DNA of 64,000 nt from Acetobacter peroxydans (GCF_006539345.1 NZ_BJMV01000003.1:124001-188000); one strand, 5' to 3'; counted from the stretch's first letter, positions 19,652 through 28,900 are shown. Program-made: numbers and translations. The notes: generated from the sequence alone by a model not told the origin.

Positions 19652-20716
19652 TCAGGAAGGAGCCAGAACCTCATCCGGCTCCACACCCCAGATCGCCTGC
19701 CGGGGGAGCCAGCCACTATACTGGTGCACGGCAACACGGCACCAGCCCGAACCCTGCGGACATTCCTTGATGGAGCCAACGGTGCCGGGCTGGAGCACCG
19801 CCACGATTGCCCCGGCCTGATCCGCCGTGGCGCGCAGCATGACCCCGCCCGAAACATGGGCCGCTTCTTCAGGCGTCGCTGCAAGCGCGACCTCCCGGCT
19901 GTCCATATGGCCCGCCGAGGAAGGGTTGTCGCCATTCTGATCGCCCTTGACGGGGATAGGGGCCTGATCCCCCGGCGGTTCGCCCGGTATCAGGAAGTCC
20001 CGCCCGCCAGACAGGGTGGCCTGCTGCATCCAGCCCTTCTGCCCGGTCTGGTCTTCCACCAGACGCCAGACATCGAACTCCCGTTCGACTTTTATGGGCA
20101 TCCCCCGCCGATGATAGACCCATAAGATGGGGAAACGACGACCCGGCCCGGCCCGCATATTGACCTCATCGGCCCGTAGCGAGGCGTAGCGCGGCAGCGG
20201 CAGGCCCGTGACCGTGCCTTTGCTCAGGTCAGGTCCTGCCGGGGCCTGCGCGGCTGCAGCCGCCGGGTCTGGCGTGGGGGGCGCGGCGGCCCCTGTCGCG
20301 GCCAGCGCGCCCGCTGCCCCAACCGCTCCGGCGGCTGCAGCCACGGCAGCGTGATGATGCGGTTTTTCAGCATGGGAGGCTACTGCCGCAGCATGACGAT
20401 GATGGACATGGGCAGCCTCTTTCACACCGGTTTTGGTGTGGTGTTTCTTATCCGCCTTTGTGGTCGCACCAGCTTTGTGAGCAGTCTTTTTCACGCTGCC
20501 ATGCCGAGCTGTTTTCGCGGCCTCGACGTGAGTGGCATCGGCATGATGGTGGTGGTGATGGTGCTTTGCTGTCTTGCCCGTGTCTGTGGACGCCGTAGCC
20601 GCCAGCGCCCCACCGGGCAGAACGGCAAGACCCGTCACACAGGCCAGCAAAGTATTACGCAGCCGCCCACCACGGGGCAGCCCAGCAGAAAACGGAAAGG
20701 AACGGATAACTGTCAT
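19652..20716 (-). CDS. His-rich periplasmic protein with SH3 domains
   Basis: A 354-residue exported protein. A signal peptide covers about residues 1-39 (LLACVTGLAVLPGGALA). Next is a long low-complexity region (40-155) with a run of seven histidines, further His pairs and Ala/Lys repeats, suggesting metal binding or wall interaction. The C-terminal half carries bacterial SH3 modules: one at about 175-235 (VNMRAGPGRRFPILWVYHRRGMPIKVEREFD...GWMQQATL) and a second near 280-345 (GVMLRATADQAGAIVAVLQPGTVG...GWLPRQAIWGV). SH3_3/SH3_4 family proteins of this kind are of unknown role in envelope biology. The start at 20716 has GGGATGCAGG upstream. Confidence 0.8.
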   Translation of the reverse strand: MTVIRSFPFSAGLPRGGRLRNTLLACVTGLAVLPGGALAATASTDTGKTAKHHHHHHHADATHVEAAKTARHGSVKKTAHKAGATTKADKKHHTKTGVKEAAHVHHRHAAAVASHAEKPHHHAAVAAAAGAVGAAGALAATGAAAPPTPDPAAAAAQAPAGPDLSKGTVTGLPLPRYASLRADEVNMRAGPGRRFPILWVYHRRGMPIKVEREFDVWRLVEDQTGQKGWMQQATLSGGRDFLIPGEPPGDQAPIPVKGDQNGDNPSSAGHMDSREVALAATPEEAAHVSGGVMLRATADQAGAIVAVLQPGTVGSIKECPQGSGWCRVAVHQYSGWLPRQAIWGVEPDEVLAPS

Positions 20717-20814
20717 GCCTGCATCCCTGCCAACAGAGCCGCGCTGGAGCAAGGGGGCTTCCCCCGCTCACGATCAAAAACCTGCAAAATGCGCCACAGA
20801 CTGAAACGCACGAT

Positions 20815-21228
20815 CTAGAACACAAGCTGCCGCGCGGCGCCAGCACGGTCCAGAAATGTGGGCAGGCCAACAACCCGCACCCCATCGACCAGATCCTCCG
20901 CACCAAGGTTCATCGCCTTCAGGCCGGAGTCGCACACCATCATCTCGGCCCCCATTTCCTGTATGGCGTCGCGCAGTACTTCGACGCCAGCCACACCAGC
21001 ATTCAGCCGCCCCGCCTCTCCCTGTGCATGATCCGGCAGCGCCTCCCACGACCGGCAGAACGCGACAACGCCGCTGCCCATGCCAAACAGGATAACCGGC
21101 CGCCCTAGCGCCAGAGCCGTTGCCGCCATCATGAAAGCCGCGTGCAGGCGTTCATACCGGGCTTCCACAAGCAGCAGGGCCAATGCCTCGGAAGAGGCTG
21201 CCTGTGTTTCAGCAATCAAGCCGGTCAT
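20815..21228 (-). CDS. DsrE-family sulfur-relay-like protein
   Basis: A 137-residue protein of the DsrE/TusD-like fold. It shows the alternation of strands and helices with ILFGMGSGVVAF (about 46-57), MGAEMMVCDSGLKAMNLG (92-109) and DGVRVVGLPTFLD (113-126) as in the peroxiredoxin-like DsrE proteins of alphaproteobacteria. Cys99 in VCDSGLKAM occupies the place of the sulfur-carrying cysteine. Its start overlaps the end of the MoeB-like gene by four bases, so a shared sulfur transfer role is likely but not shown. Confidence 0.75.
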   Translation of the reverse strand: MTGLIAETQAASSEALALLLVEARYERLHAAFMMAATALALGRPVILFGMGSGVVAFCRSWEALPDHAQGEAGRLNAGVAGVEVLRDAIQEMGAEMMVCDSGLKAMNLGAEDLVDGVRVVGLPTFLDRAGAARQLVF

Positions 21229-22001
21229 AAACGCACTCCCGCCGCACCGCAGACCGGACAGGCCGGGTCAGCCGCCAGTGTCAGTTCGGAAAAACGCATG
21301 GACAGGGCATCCCACATCAGCAGCCGGCCAGCCATGGAGGTGCCGATGCCGGTTATTTCCTTAAGGGCTTCCGTTGCCTGCAATGTGCCAACAACGCCCG
21401 TTACCGCCCCTAATACACCGGCATCGCCACAGGTGGGGCTGGCGGTGTCCTCGCCATCATGCGGAGGGTACAGACAGGCGTAGCACGGGCCGCCAAGCTG
21501 GGGCCGGAACGTGGAAAGCTGGCCGCCGAAACGCTGCACCGCCGCGGAAACGAGCGTCTTGCCCTGCTGCACGCAAGCGGCGTTGACCAGATAGCGCGTT
21601 TCGAAATTGTCGCAACCATCGCAAACCAGATCATACCGTGAGACCAGCTCTTCCACACTCGCGGTATCCAGACGCATATCCCACGCCTCCACCACGATTT
21701 CAGGATTGAGCGCATTCAGCCGCTCCCGTGCGGAGGCCACCTTTTTGTGCCCCACGGCGCCGGTCGCGTGCAGAACCTGACGCTGGAGATTGGAAAGCTC
21801 CACGACATCATCATCCACCAGCCCCAGCCGCCCCACGCCCGCCGCTGCCAGATACAGCGCGACAGGCGAGCCAAGCCCCCCGGCCCCGACCACCAGCGCC
21901 GAAGCGTTCTTGATAGCCATCTGCCCCGTGCCGCCCAGTTCGGCCAGCAGGATATGGCGCGAGTAGCGCTGGATCTCGTCCTCGGAAAGATCAATGCTCA
22001 T
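21225..22001 (-). CDS. MoeB/ThiF-type adenylyltransferase
   Basis: E1-like enzyme that adenylates the C-terminal glycine of a ubiquitin-like sulfur carrier (MoaD or ThiS) before sulfur loading. In 258 residues: GAGGLG (39-44, ATP loop), zinc ligands Cys173/Cys176 and Cys248/Cys251, and the loop SPTCGDAGVLG with Cys191. It has no C-terminal rhodanese domain, so it is a MoeB- or ThiF-like single-domain protein. No carrier protein gene is next to it; the partner instead is a DsrE protein, translationally coupled. Confidence 0.88.
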   Translation of the reverse strand: MSIDLSEDEIQRYSRHILLAELGGTGQMAIKNASALVVGAGGLGSPVALYLAAAGVGRLGLVDDDVVELSNLQRQVLHATGAVGHKKVASARERLNALNPEIVVEAWDMRLDTASVEELVSRYDLVCDGCDNFETRYLVNAACVQQGKTLVSAAVQRFGGQLSTFRPQLGGPCYACLYPPHDGEDTASPTCGDAGVLGAVTGVVGTLQATEALKEITGIGTSMAGRLLMWDALSMRFSELTLAADPACPVCGAAGVRL

Positions 22002-22144
22002 CGGCGCTGCCTCCCTGCTGCCAGATTACCGGGCGTGACATCATATTTCTGTAATAACAAGTCCTGAACCATCATGTTACCCTCGCATCCGAGTGGGCAT
22101 CTGGGTTATAAGTCTTGTCCACCACGCATGGAAGGAATGCACAC

Positions 22145-22777
22145 ATGGCACTCCCTGCCTCGTCGGGGTCATGTCCCCGGAAAGCACCTATGCTCCGGCA
22201 CCAGGCTGCACGCCGGGTTTGTGTCTGGTCGGCTCTCCTTGCGCTGGGACTTTACGTATCGTCGCCGCTCATCACGCTCTTTAACGTAGCGGCGGATCTG
22301 CATACCCATGACATGGCGGCCCTTGGGCGGCTCATCAACTGGCGTTCGCTTGATACCTCGATCAAACAGCAGGTGCTGGCCGGACTGCATCTCGACGCAC
22401 AGCCCCCTGCGGACGAACTGCCCGAATTCGGTTCCTCCTTTGCCAGCAGCGCGGTGTCCAACGCGGTCGATCATACCGTAACCTCGGCCAATCTCGGCAC
22501 GCTGGTGGATCAGGCGATGCCCGCCATCCCGCCTGAGGCCTACCCCACGCTGAACCTGCGTGGCATGACCACGCTGCTGCGCCAGACGTCGCTACGTTTC
22601 GCGCGGCTGGACTGTTTCGTGGCGGAAATACCCGTGCCCGGCCACGCGGATGAAACACCCCTGCATATTGAACTGCGTATTCAAGGCTGGCACTGGAAAA
22701 TCACCAACGTGACCTTCCCTGTCGCGCGGACGCGCACGCTCCATGTGGAAGCCCCTGCGCCGGCCCACGCTGCCTGA
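22145..22777 (+). CDS. DUF2939 exported protein
   Basis: A 210-residue protein of the DUF2939 family of unknown function. One N-terminal hydrophobic segment (VWSALLALGLYVSSPLITLFN, about residues 24-44) anchors or exports it; the family motif is the following AADLHTHDMAALGRLINWRSLDTSIKQQVL region, where a counted residue block precedes a soluble domain. The Met at 22145 with GGAAGGAATG upstream is preferred over a TTG ten codons earlier. It converges on the DUF3126 gene. Confidence 0.72.
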   Translation: MALPASSGSCPRKAPMLRHQAARRVCVWSALLALGLYVSSPLITLFNVAADLHTHDMAALGRLINWRSLDTSIKQQVLAGLHLDAQPPADELPEFGSSFASSAVSNAVDHTVTSANLGTLVDQAMPAIPPEAYPTLNLRGMTTLLRQTSLRFARLDCFVAEIPVPGHADETPLHIELRIQGWHWKITNVTFPVARTRTLHVEAPAPAHAA

Positions 22778-22837
22778 CAACGGTGCTCTGGCTGCGTGCA
22801 ATCAGGCACGCTGCCAGGCACAGCGGTAGAGCTGTTC

Positions 22838-23068
22838 CTATTTGGCTGGGGGCAGGTCTTCTTCAAGCACCACCATATTGATGGCGTAGCTGACGTCGCC
22901 ATCTTCGTCATCACGATGCACGGTGCCGATCACTTCACCGTTGACGGCCAGTTCAACCGACATGCCAGCACGCGGCGCGGGATTGACGGTTAGTTCCTTG
23001 GAGCCCAGCAGCCGACGCAGGGCCGTCTGGAGGCGAGCGATTTCAGAGGCGGAAAGAGAGGCGTTCAT
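22838..23068 (-). CDS. DUF3126 family protein
   Basis: A 76-residue conserved alphaproteobacterial protein of unknown function. The sequence ARLQTALRRLLGSKELTV...PAPRAGMSVELAVNGEVIGTVHRDDEDGDVSYAINMVVLEEDLP matches the family pattern I recall. The start at 23068 follows AAGGAAC and fits the family N-terminus; a longer frame upstream adds 118 unlikely residues. It appears monocistronic. Confidence 0.82.
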   Translation of the reverse strand: MNASLSASEIARLQTALRRLLGSKELTVNPAPRAGMSVELAVNGEVIGTVHRDDEDGDVSYAINMVVLEEDLPPAK

Positions 23069-23347
23069 CGTTATTCGTTCCTTGCAGGCATTGCGTCCGG
23101 CGCAAACCGCCGCTGCCGCGCCACCTGTATTGCATAAGCATGAGCCGGGCAGGGAACGCGAGCCAACAGCGACAGTATTCCTGAAAAAACCGACACCCAG
23201 CCCCGTGCGCGCACCCCTCGGCCTGTTCCGGCTCGCTATAATCTGCTCACGCCGCTGCCGCAACCTTTCCGCAACCCCGCCTTTCCGTGGCCATTTTCTG
23301 CCGCCCAACTGGCGCGGCCGTAAACCGCTCTGGAGAGGAAGCCCTGC

Positions 23348-23890
23348 TTGTCGTTCATCCGACGTCTGTCCACTGCGGCTCTTATCAGCCTGACCATGGG
23401 TCTGTGCCTGCTGGATGCTCACACCGCCCCCCCGCAGCCAGTCATGACGCCATCGTCATTGACAACACGCGCTCAGGATCGCGCCGGACAGGCCCTACAC
23501 ACTCTCTCGCAGGATATTGCCAGCGACGGCGCGGCCGTTACGGCACGCGCTCTTTCACTGCAGAACGGCTGGGGGAATGTAACCAGCGCACTGGCACAGG
23601 GACAGCCGGAAGTCGCGCCATTACTCTCCAGCCTGATTCCCGAAAGCAGCGGTCACACGACGACTCTCCTGCGCCGCAGCATGAAAAGCGCCCTGCCCCG
23701 CCACCCCGCCGTGGTGCTGAGCGCGCTGCGAGAACAGACCGACAGCCCCGTTAGCCCGCGCGATGTCTGCTCCGCCAAGGGCATGAGTCGCCACTGGCGT
23801 AAAACCGCTACGCAGGCCGTGGCGACCGTGCATGACATCCGCCTGAGCAACCGGGCCAGACAATGCCTGAGGCTACTGCACGATAGCTGA
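23348..23890 (+). CDS. Exported hypothetical protein
   Basis: A 180-residue protein I do not recognise. A signal peptide is clear (SFIRRLSTAALISLTMGLCLLDA, cleavage near residue 26), followed by a mostly helical, charged mature part with no known motif; two cysteines near the C-terminus (VCSAK and RQCLRLL) could form a disulfide. Translation starts at TTG, supported by GGAGAGGAAG upstream, because the next ATG would remove half the signal peptide. A weak hairpin with a T-run overlaps the stop. Confidence 0.6.
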   Translation: MSFIRRLSTAALISLTMGLCLLDAHTAPPQPVMTPSSLTTRAQDRAGQALHTLSQDIASDGAAVTARALSLQNGWGNVTSALAQGQPEVAPLLSSLIPESSGHTTTLLRRSMKSALPRHPAVVLSALREQTDSPVSPRDVCSAKGMSRHWRKTATQAVATVHDIRLSNRARQCLRLLHDS

Positions 23891-23910
23891 CTTTCGCTAT
23901 TTTTAAATTT
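23883..23910 (+). terminator. Weak terminator
   Basis: ATAGC (23883-23887) can pair with GCTAT (23896-23900), followed by TTTTTAAATTTT. The stem is only 5 bp and overlaps the stop codon of the preceding gene. Confidence 0.4.
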
Positions 23911-23973
23911 TGTTGCTGTATTTGTCACAAGGACGGCGAAAGTTTCAGATAAACGCTTAGTGATGCACAACAC

Positions 23974-24042
23974 GCAAATGCGATATGACATATTGGCATT
24001 GCATGAAATAATGCGGATATAAGTCATTCATATTCTGAATGA
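23974..24042 (+). promoter_or_regulatory. Two dyad-symmetric sites in the porin leader
   Basis: At 24024-24042 there is a perfect 7-5-7 inverted repeat (TCATTCA, 5-base spacer, TGAATGA). At 23974-24002 a second, composite dyad has ATATG-A-CATAT at its centre flanked by GCAAATGC and GGCATTGC. Both lie in an AT-rich stretch 45-180 bases before the porin gene and look like transcription factor operators. Which regulator binds is unknown. Confidence 0.5.
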
Positions 24043-24152
24043 TACTCGTGCCTCAAAGATAAAAATAAACGAAGAGACTACGGCCTATGTTCATTCCATG
24101 CGGCATCCCCTGTGGTTCCCCTTACGGACCCCGCGGTTTTTCGGGTTCCATC

Positions 24153-25934
24153 ATGTCACGTCAGACGGTCGCGTGGATTCTGCTCGCGAGCACATCCACC
24201 TTTACCCTGCTCAGCCCTGAGCAGGGCCGGGCGGAAACCGCGCCGCACGCCGCCCACCTGACCTACCCGCACGCCAACGCGCAGAAGGCGACGCAACTGC
24301 CCGCCAAGGCAACACCCACAGCACAGGGCGCGACCGTAACGTCCAAAACCGCCAGTCAGTCCAGTGACGTGGTGGTGAAAGCTCCTCCCCTGAACTGGAA
24401 CAGTCCCAGCTTGCTGCCGCCCCTGAGCAGCCGCCCGGAAGCGTACGGTCAGCCTCAGACGCTGGAACTGAAGCCCCTGCCCTCCGCACTGCTGCATCAG
24501 GGACCTTGGGGGGTGTTCAACTCCAATACAGGGGCTGCGGCTGGTTTTGGCACTGTGGGTTATTATGCCGTTTCCCGCTGGGCGGAAGACTGGTCCAATC
24601 TGCGTGACAAACGCAACCGCATCGACGCCATGGATGTGCTGAAATACATCCCCCTCAACAACAAGGGAGATATCTATCTCTCGCTCAGTGGCAACTTCCG
24701 CCAGCACAACTTCTATGACCAGCGTGCAGGGTTCGGCGCGACCAAGAAAGATCCGGCCTATCGCAACAACTACCGCTGGAACGTCGGTGCAGACCTGCAT
24801 CTGGGCGAGCATGTGCGCCTGTATGGCGAACTGATGAGCGGTCAGGCGGCCGGTATCAACTACTACGGCTATGCCGGTGGCCGCTGGCGCAGCAGGCTGG
24901 ATGCCCAGCAGGCTTTTGTGGAAGTGCGCGGCCGCGTGCTGAACGCCACCGTAGGCGGCATGGCCGGGCGCATGACCTTTCTGGACGCACCGCCGTACTT
25001 CACCGCGGGCAGCGTCTATCCATCGCTGCCCTATTCATGGAACGGCCTGCGGGGCTACGCCTTCTGGAAAAACTTCCGCGTGGACGGGTTCTATCTGACA
25101 CTGACCGATACATCGCCCTCGGCCATGTTCCATGACAAGGTTGGCTGGAAAACCCGCCTGTTCGGGGTGTACACGTCCTACGCGCTGCCCAAGTTCACGT
25201 TCCTCGAGCGCAGCAGCCAGATTTTTGTGGACACGTTTTATCTTGGCTTCATTCTGGCCAACAACGCCATGCCCACGGCGGTTCCGGGCACGTCCATCGC
25301 CGGCTCGACCCACCGCGACACGCCCGGCGTGCGAATCTGGGGCAATGCCGGGCCGATCGAATTCTCTGTTGGTGCCATGTGGCAGGGGGGTGAATTCCGT
25401 CCCGCCAACAACGGAGAGAGCCGTGGCGTGTCCGCCTACGCGCTGGACGCAACTGTTTCGTGGCGCTTTGCCCACTGGCCCGGCCACCCGGCCATCGGTA
25501 TCCAGGCGGACGATGTTTCGGGCGGCAACCTCAAAAATAGCGCCACCTCCACCTGGGGGGGCTTCATGTCGCCCTTCGTGCCCAGCGCCTACTATCTGGA
25601 CATGAGCACCTATATCGGCCAGTCGAACATCATCACGGTCGGCCCTATCGCCACCATAACGCCCACGCCCAACACAACCCTGCTGCTGAAAGTGCCAGCC
25701 GTGTGGCGTAACAGCACAAACGACGTCGTGTATCCCAACGGGCTCTCATTCTACAACTTCCGCCCGCATGGGGGCTACACGGCCACCCTGCCACAGGCCA
25801 GCTTTACCTGGCGCGCGACCCGCCACGTGACCCTGAGCCTTGATGGAGAATACATCTTTGCCTCACGCAGCATGATCAAGGCGGGAGCCTCTTCCGGGGC
25901 GTTCGTACAGAGTAACCTTGAACTGACCTTCTGA
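24153..25934 (+). CDS. Alginate-export-family outer membrane porin
   Basis: Outer membrane beta-barrel of the alginate export family (AlgE-like), 593 residues. A signal peptide (SRQTVAWILLASTSTFTLLSP) is followed by a low-complexity Ala/Thr/Lys linker and a barrel with many alternating aromatic strands; the sequence ends in a terminal phenylalanine (NLELTF), the usual outer membrane assembly signal. Family members are abundant in acetic acid bacteria, where they probably pass sugars or acids rather than alginate; the substrate is unknown. A further in-frame ATG at 24087 has a fair ribosome site and is possible. It is followed by a putative oligopeptide transporter. Confidence 0.85.
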   Translation: MSRQTVAWILLASTSTFTLLSPEQGRAETAPHAAHLTYPHANAQKATQLPAKATPTAQGATVTSKTASQSSDVVVKAPPLNWNSPSLLPPLSSRPEAYGQPQTLELKPLPSALLHQGPWGVFNSNTGAAAGFGTVGYYAVSRWAEDWSNLRDKRNRIDAMDVLKYIPLNNKGDIYLSLSGNFRQHNFYDQRAGFGATKKDPAYRNNYRWNVGADLHLGEHVRLYGELMSGQAAGINYYGYAGGRWRSRLDAQQAFVEVRGRVLNATVGGMAGRMTFLDAPPYFTAGSVYPSLPYSWNGLRGYAFWKNFRVDGFYLTLTDTSPSAMFHDKVGWKTRLFGVYTSYALPKFTFLERSSQIFVDTFYLGFILANNAMPTAVPGTSIAGSTHRDTPGVRIWGNAGPIEFSVGAMWQGGEFRPANNGESRGVSAYALDATVSWRFAHWPGHPAIGIQADDVSGGNLKNSATSTWGGFMSPFVPSAYYLDMSTYIGQSNIITVGPIATITPTPNTTLLLKVPAVWRNSTNDVVYPNGLSFYNFRPHGGYTATLPQASFTWRATRHVTLSLDGEYIFASRSMIKAGASSGAFVQSNLELTF

Positions 25935-25962
25935 CCCCGCGCCAGCCGCGCGGTACAGACAA

Positions 25963-26004
25963 GGCGCCCGATCCGTCGTATTTGACGCGAACGGAGCGGG
26001 CGCC
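25963..26004 (+). terminator. Hairpin after the porin gene
   Basis: A 14-bp inverted repeat (25963-25976 with 25991-26004, one mismatch) around a 14-base loop lies between the porin and the OPT transporter genes. No T-run follows, so termination is uncertain. Confidence 0.4.
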
Positions 26005-26068
26005 AGATACAACGCCCCGGCCCGTGTTCTCACACGTGTTTTTGGCAGGCCAAACGGGGGCAAACTGC

Positions 26069-28036
26069 ATGACCGTCTTTCCCTCCCGCCGGGAAATCAC
26101 CCTGCGCGGCCTGATCCTGGGGGCGCTGATCACGGTCGTTTTCACCGCATCCAATGTCTATCTGGGTCTGCGGATCGGGCTGACCTTTGCTTCCTCCATT
26201 CCCGCTGCTGTCATTTCCATGGCGGTGCTGCGCCTGCTGGGACGCGGCACCATACTGGAAAACAATATGGTGCAGAGTCAGGCCTCGGCGGCGGGCACGC
26301 TGTCGTGTGTGTTCGCCACGTTTCCGGGTCTTATCATGGCGGGCTACTGGCACAGCTTTCCGTTCTGGCAAACGGCGGGGCTCTCGCTGGCAGGCGGGGT
26401 GCTGGGCGTGCTCTTCACCATTCCGCTCCGACACGCACTGGTCACACGCAGTGCCTTGCCTTACCCCGAAGGCGTGGCGGCCGCCGAAATCCTGCGCGCC
26501 GGGGCCGAAGCACAATCCGGGCAGGGCCTGCGCGCACTTCTGGCGGGCGGGCTTGTCTCCGCTGTGCTGTCTTTTGCCGCGGGTGCGCTTCGTCTGCTGG
26601 CCGATGGCATCACGCTGACAGCCAGCGCCGGAACTGCCATTTTCCAGTTTTCGGCCAGTTTTTCGCTGGCACTCGTGGGCGCGGGCTATCTTGTGGGGCT
26701 GGCGGGCGGACTGGCCATGCTAACAGGCTGCGTGCTGGCATGGGGCATAGGGGTGCCATGGCTGAGCAGCCATACACCCAACCCTGCCAACCTGCCCGCC
26801 ACGGTTTTCGCGCACGACCTCTGGCTACACAAAATCCGCTTTATCGGCGCAGGCAGCATTGCTGTAGCGTCGCTGTGGACACTGGTGGAACTGCTCCCCC
26901 CCGTTCTGAGCGGAATAAGACAGAGCCTCCGCCCTGCCGACGGCGATACCACCACGCATGAGCGTGACCTGTCGCCTCGGGCCATGGCGGGACTTCTGGT
27001 TCTGTCCGCCTTGGGACTGTGGTGGTTTTTCAAGGATTTTCTGAACCCCGTTACAACCGGGGCGACTACGCTGGTGCTTGCGGCGGTGCTGTTCTGCGTT
27101 GTGTTCGGTTTTCTCATGGCGGCAGCCTGCGGCTACATGGCGGGAATTGTCGGCTCATCCTCCTCCCCCATATCCGGCATTATCATTGTGGGAGCAGTGC
27201 TGAGCGCACTGATGATTCTGGCTCTTGAAACGCTGGGGCTGGTTCCCCCTGCCCTGATGGCCAACGGGCAGAAGCTGGCCACGGCCTTCACCATTCTGCT
27301 GCTTTCGGCCATTACCGCCACCATCGCCATTTCCAATGACAACCTGCAGGATCTCAAGACCGGCCAGCTTGTCGGGGCATCGCCATGGAAGCAGGAGGCC
27401 GTGCTGATTGTGGGCTGCGTGGTCGGCTCGCTGGTCATCCCTCCAGTGCTGAACCTGCTTTATCAGGCCTACGGGTTTGCAGGCGCCATGCCCCGCCCCG
27501 GCATGGACGCGGCCCGCGCTCTCTCCGCCCCGCAACCCGCGCTGATCACGCTGATTACACAGGGCATTTTTTCCGGCACGCTGGACTGGACCATGCTGGG
27601 CGCTGGCCTTACGCTAGGCTGTGGGCTGATTGCGACGGACCGGCTTCTGCGCCGCCATGACCTGTCCCTCCCTCCGCTCGGCGTCGCGGTCGGGCTGTAC
27701 CTGCCTGCCTCCACCAGCATAACGCTGGCGGGAGGGGCGGTTCTGGGCTGGGCCCTGCGCGCATGGGCCAACCGCACCACGCACAAGGACACCGAAACAC
27801 AGGCTCGGCAGACATACGGCACCATGCTGGCCTCCGGCTTTATCGTGGGAGAAAGCCTGACGGGGGTCGCCATTGCCGGGCTTTCAGGCGCGCTGGGGCG
27901 GGACGATGCGCTGTCCATGGCGTCGGCCCTGCCCGTTGCCCTGCCAGAGCTACTGGGCGGACTGGCGTTCTGCGCAGCCTGTGCGTGGTTCGCACGCGGG
28001 CTTGTCGGCCAACGCGATCAGGCGCTCTCGCCTTAA
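26069..28036 (+). CDS. OPT family oligopeptide/metal-chelate transporter
   Basis: Large inner membrane protein of 655 residues with many hydrophobic segments (I estimate about 16). It begins with the OPT-type TLRGLILGALITVVFTASNVYLGLRIGLTFASSIPAAVISMAVLR and has ENNMVQSQASAAGTLS and CGYMAGIVGSSSSPISGI, diagnostic motifs of the bacterial OPT branch. Members import oligopeptides or siderophore-like chelates by proton symport; this one cannot be narrowed. The start has CGGGGGC upstream. Confidence 0.9.
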   Translation: MTVFPSRREITLRGLILGALITVVFTASNVYLGLRIGLTFASSIPAAVISMAVLRLLGRGTILENNMVQSQASAAGTLSCVFATFPGLIMAGYWHSFPFWQTAGLSLAGGVLGVLFTIPLRHALVTRSALPYPEGVAAAEILRAGAEAQSGQGLRALLAGGLVSAVLSFAAGALRLLADGITLTASAGTAIFQFSASFSLALVGAGYLVGLAGGLAMLTGCVLAWGIGVPWLSSHTPNPANLPATVFAHDLWLHKIRFIGAGSIAVASLWTLVELLPPVLSGIRQSLRPADGDTTTHERDLSPRAMAGLLVLSALGLWWFFKDFLNPVTTGATTLVLAAVLFCVVFGFLMAAACGYMAGIVGSSSSPISGIIIVGAVLSALMILALETLGLVPPALMANGQKLATAFTILLLSAITATIAISNDNLQDLKTGQLVGASPWKQEAVLIVGCVVGSLVIPPVLNLLYQAYGFAGAMPRPGMDAARALSAPQPALITLITQGIFSGTLDWTMLGAGLTLGCGLIATDRLLRRHDLSLPPLGVAVGLYLPASTSITLAGGAVLGWALRAWANRTTHKDTETQARQTYGTMLASGFIVGESLTGVAIAGLSGALGRDDALSMASALPVALPELLGGLAFCAACAWFARGLVGQRDQALSP

Positions 28037-28040
28037 GGTG

Positions 28041-28070
28041 AAGGCGGGGGATACCTTATCCCCTCGCCTT
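28041..28070 (+). terminator. Hairpin between the OPT transporter and hydrolase genes
   Basis: AAGGCG-GGGGATA at 28041-28053 pairs with TATCCCC-CGCCTT at 28057-28070 (one bulged base), followed by only a short T stretch. It lies just after the OPT stop and may terminate or attenuate transcription into the hydrolase gene. Confidence 0.5.
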
Positions 28071-28126
28071 TGGAGGCAAAGCGAGGCAAAAACGCGCCCA
28101 GTGCCACACAGGAGAAAGATCCCGCC

Positions 28127-28900
28127 ATGCTGCTGAACGTGATTGAACGCGGCCCAGAACCCCCGGCAGCGCCCGTGGTGCTGCTTCATGGCCTGTTTGG
28201 TCGCGCCCGCAACCTCGGTTTTGTGCAGCGCCGCCTATCCGCCACCCGTCGCACACTGGCGATGGACCTGCGCAACCATGGCGCCAGCCCGCACGGCCCC
28301 ATGAGCTACCCGATCATGGCCGAAGACGTAGCGGAAACCATGCGCGCCCACCACGCGCTGCCCGCCGCCCTGCTAGGCCATTCCATGGGCGGCAAAACCG
28401 CCATGATGCTGGCGCTGACACAGCCTGAAGCCGTGCGCTGCCTGATTGTGGTCGACATCGCGCCGGGTCAGGGCGGCTTTGACAGTCTTGATCTGCCTCA
28501 GGGGCTGGAAGCCCTGCACTTTCCGGCCCATCTCGACCTGCACACGGCCAATGATCTGCTTCGCCCGCTGATCGACAAGGATACGGTGCGCCAGCTCATG
28601 GTGCAGAATATGCGTCTGGGCGATAATCCGGGCTGGGCCATCGGTCTTGCGGACATACAGGCGGCGCTCCCCGCCCTGATGGGATGGCCCGCCCTGCCGC
28701 CGGATGCCTGCTATACCGGCCCCACGCTGTTCATACGCGGCGAGCAGTCACGCTATATCCAGCCCGAAAACGAGCCCGCCATGCGCCGCCTGTTCCCCAA
28801 TCACCAGCTTGAAAGCATTGCCGGGGCAGGCCACTGGGTTCATGCGGATGCGCCACAACGCTTCTGCCAGCTTGTGGAAGCCTTTCTGGCGGAGCACTGA
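28127..28900 (+). CDS. Alpha/beta hydrolase (YbfF-like)
   Basis: Soluble 257-residue esterase-like hydrolase. The oxyanion motif LLHGLFGRARN at 19-29 and the nucleophile in GHSMGG (Ser86) match the YbfF-type thioesterase/esterase branch; the terminal histidine lies in GAGHWVHADAP. The substrate is unknown. A strong AGGAGAAAG ribosome site precedes the start. A strong two-way hairpin separates it from the convergent flavoprotein gene. Confidence 0.83.
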   Translation: MLLNVIERGPEPPAAPVVLLHGLFGRARNLGFVQRRLSATRRTLAMDLRNHGASPHGPMSYPIMAEDVAETMRAHHALPAALLGHSMGGKTAMMLALTQPEAVRCLIVVDIAPGQGGFDSLDLPQGLEALHFPAHLDLHTANDLLRPLIDKDTVRQLMVQNMRLGDNPGWAIGLADIQAALPALMGWPALPPDACYTGPTLFIRGEQSRYIQPENEPAMRRLFPNHQLESIAGAGHWVHADAPQRFCQLVEAFLAEH

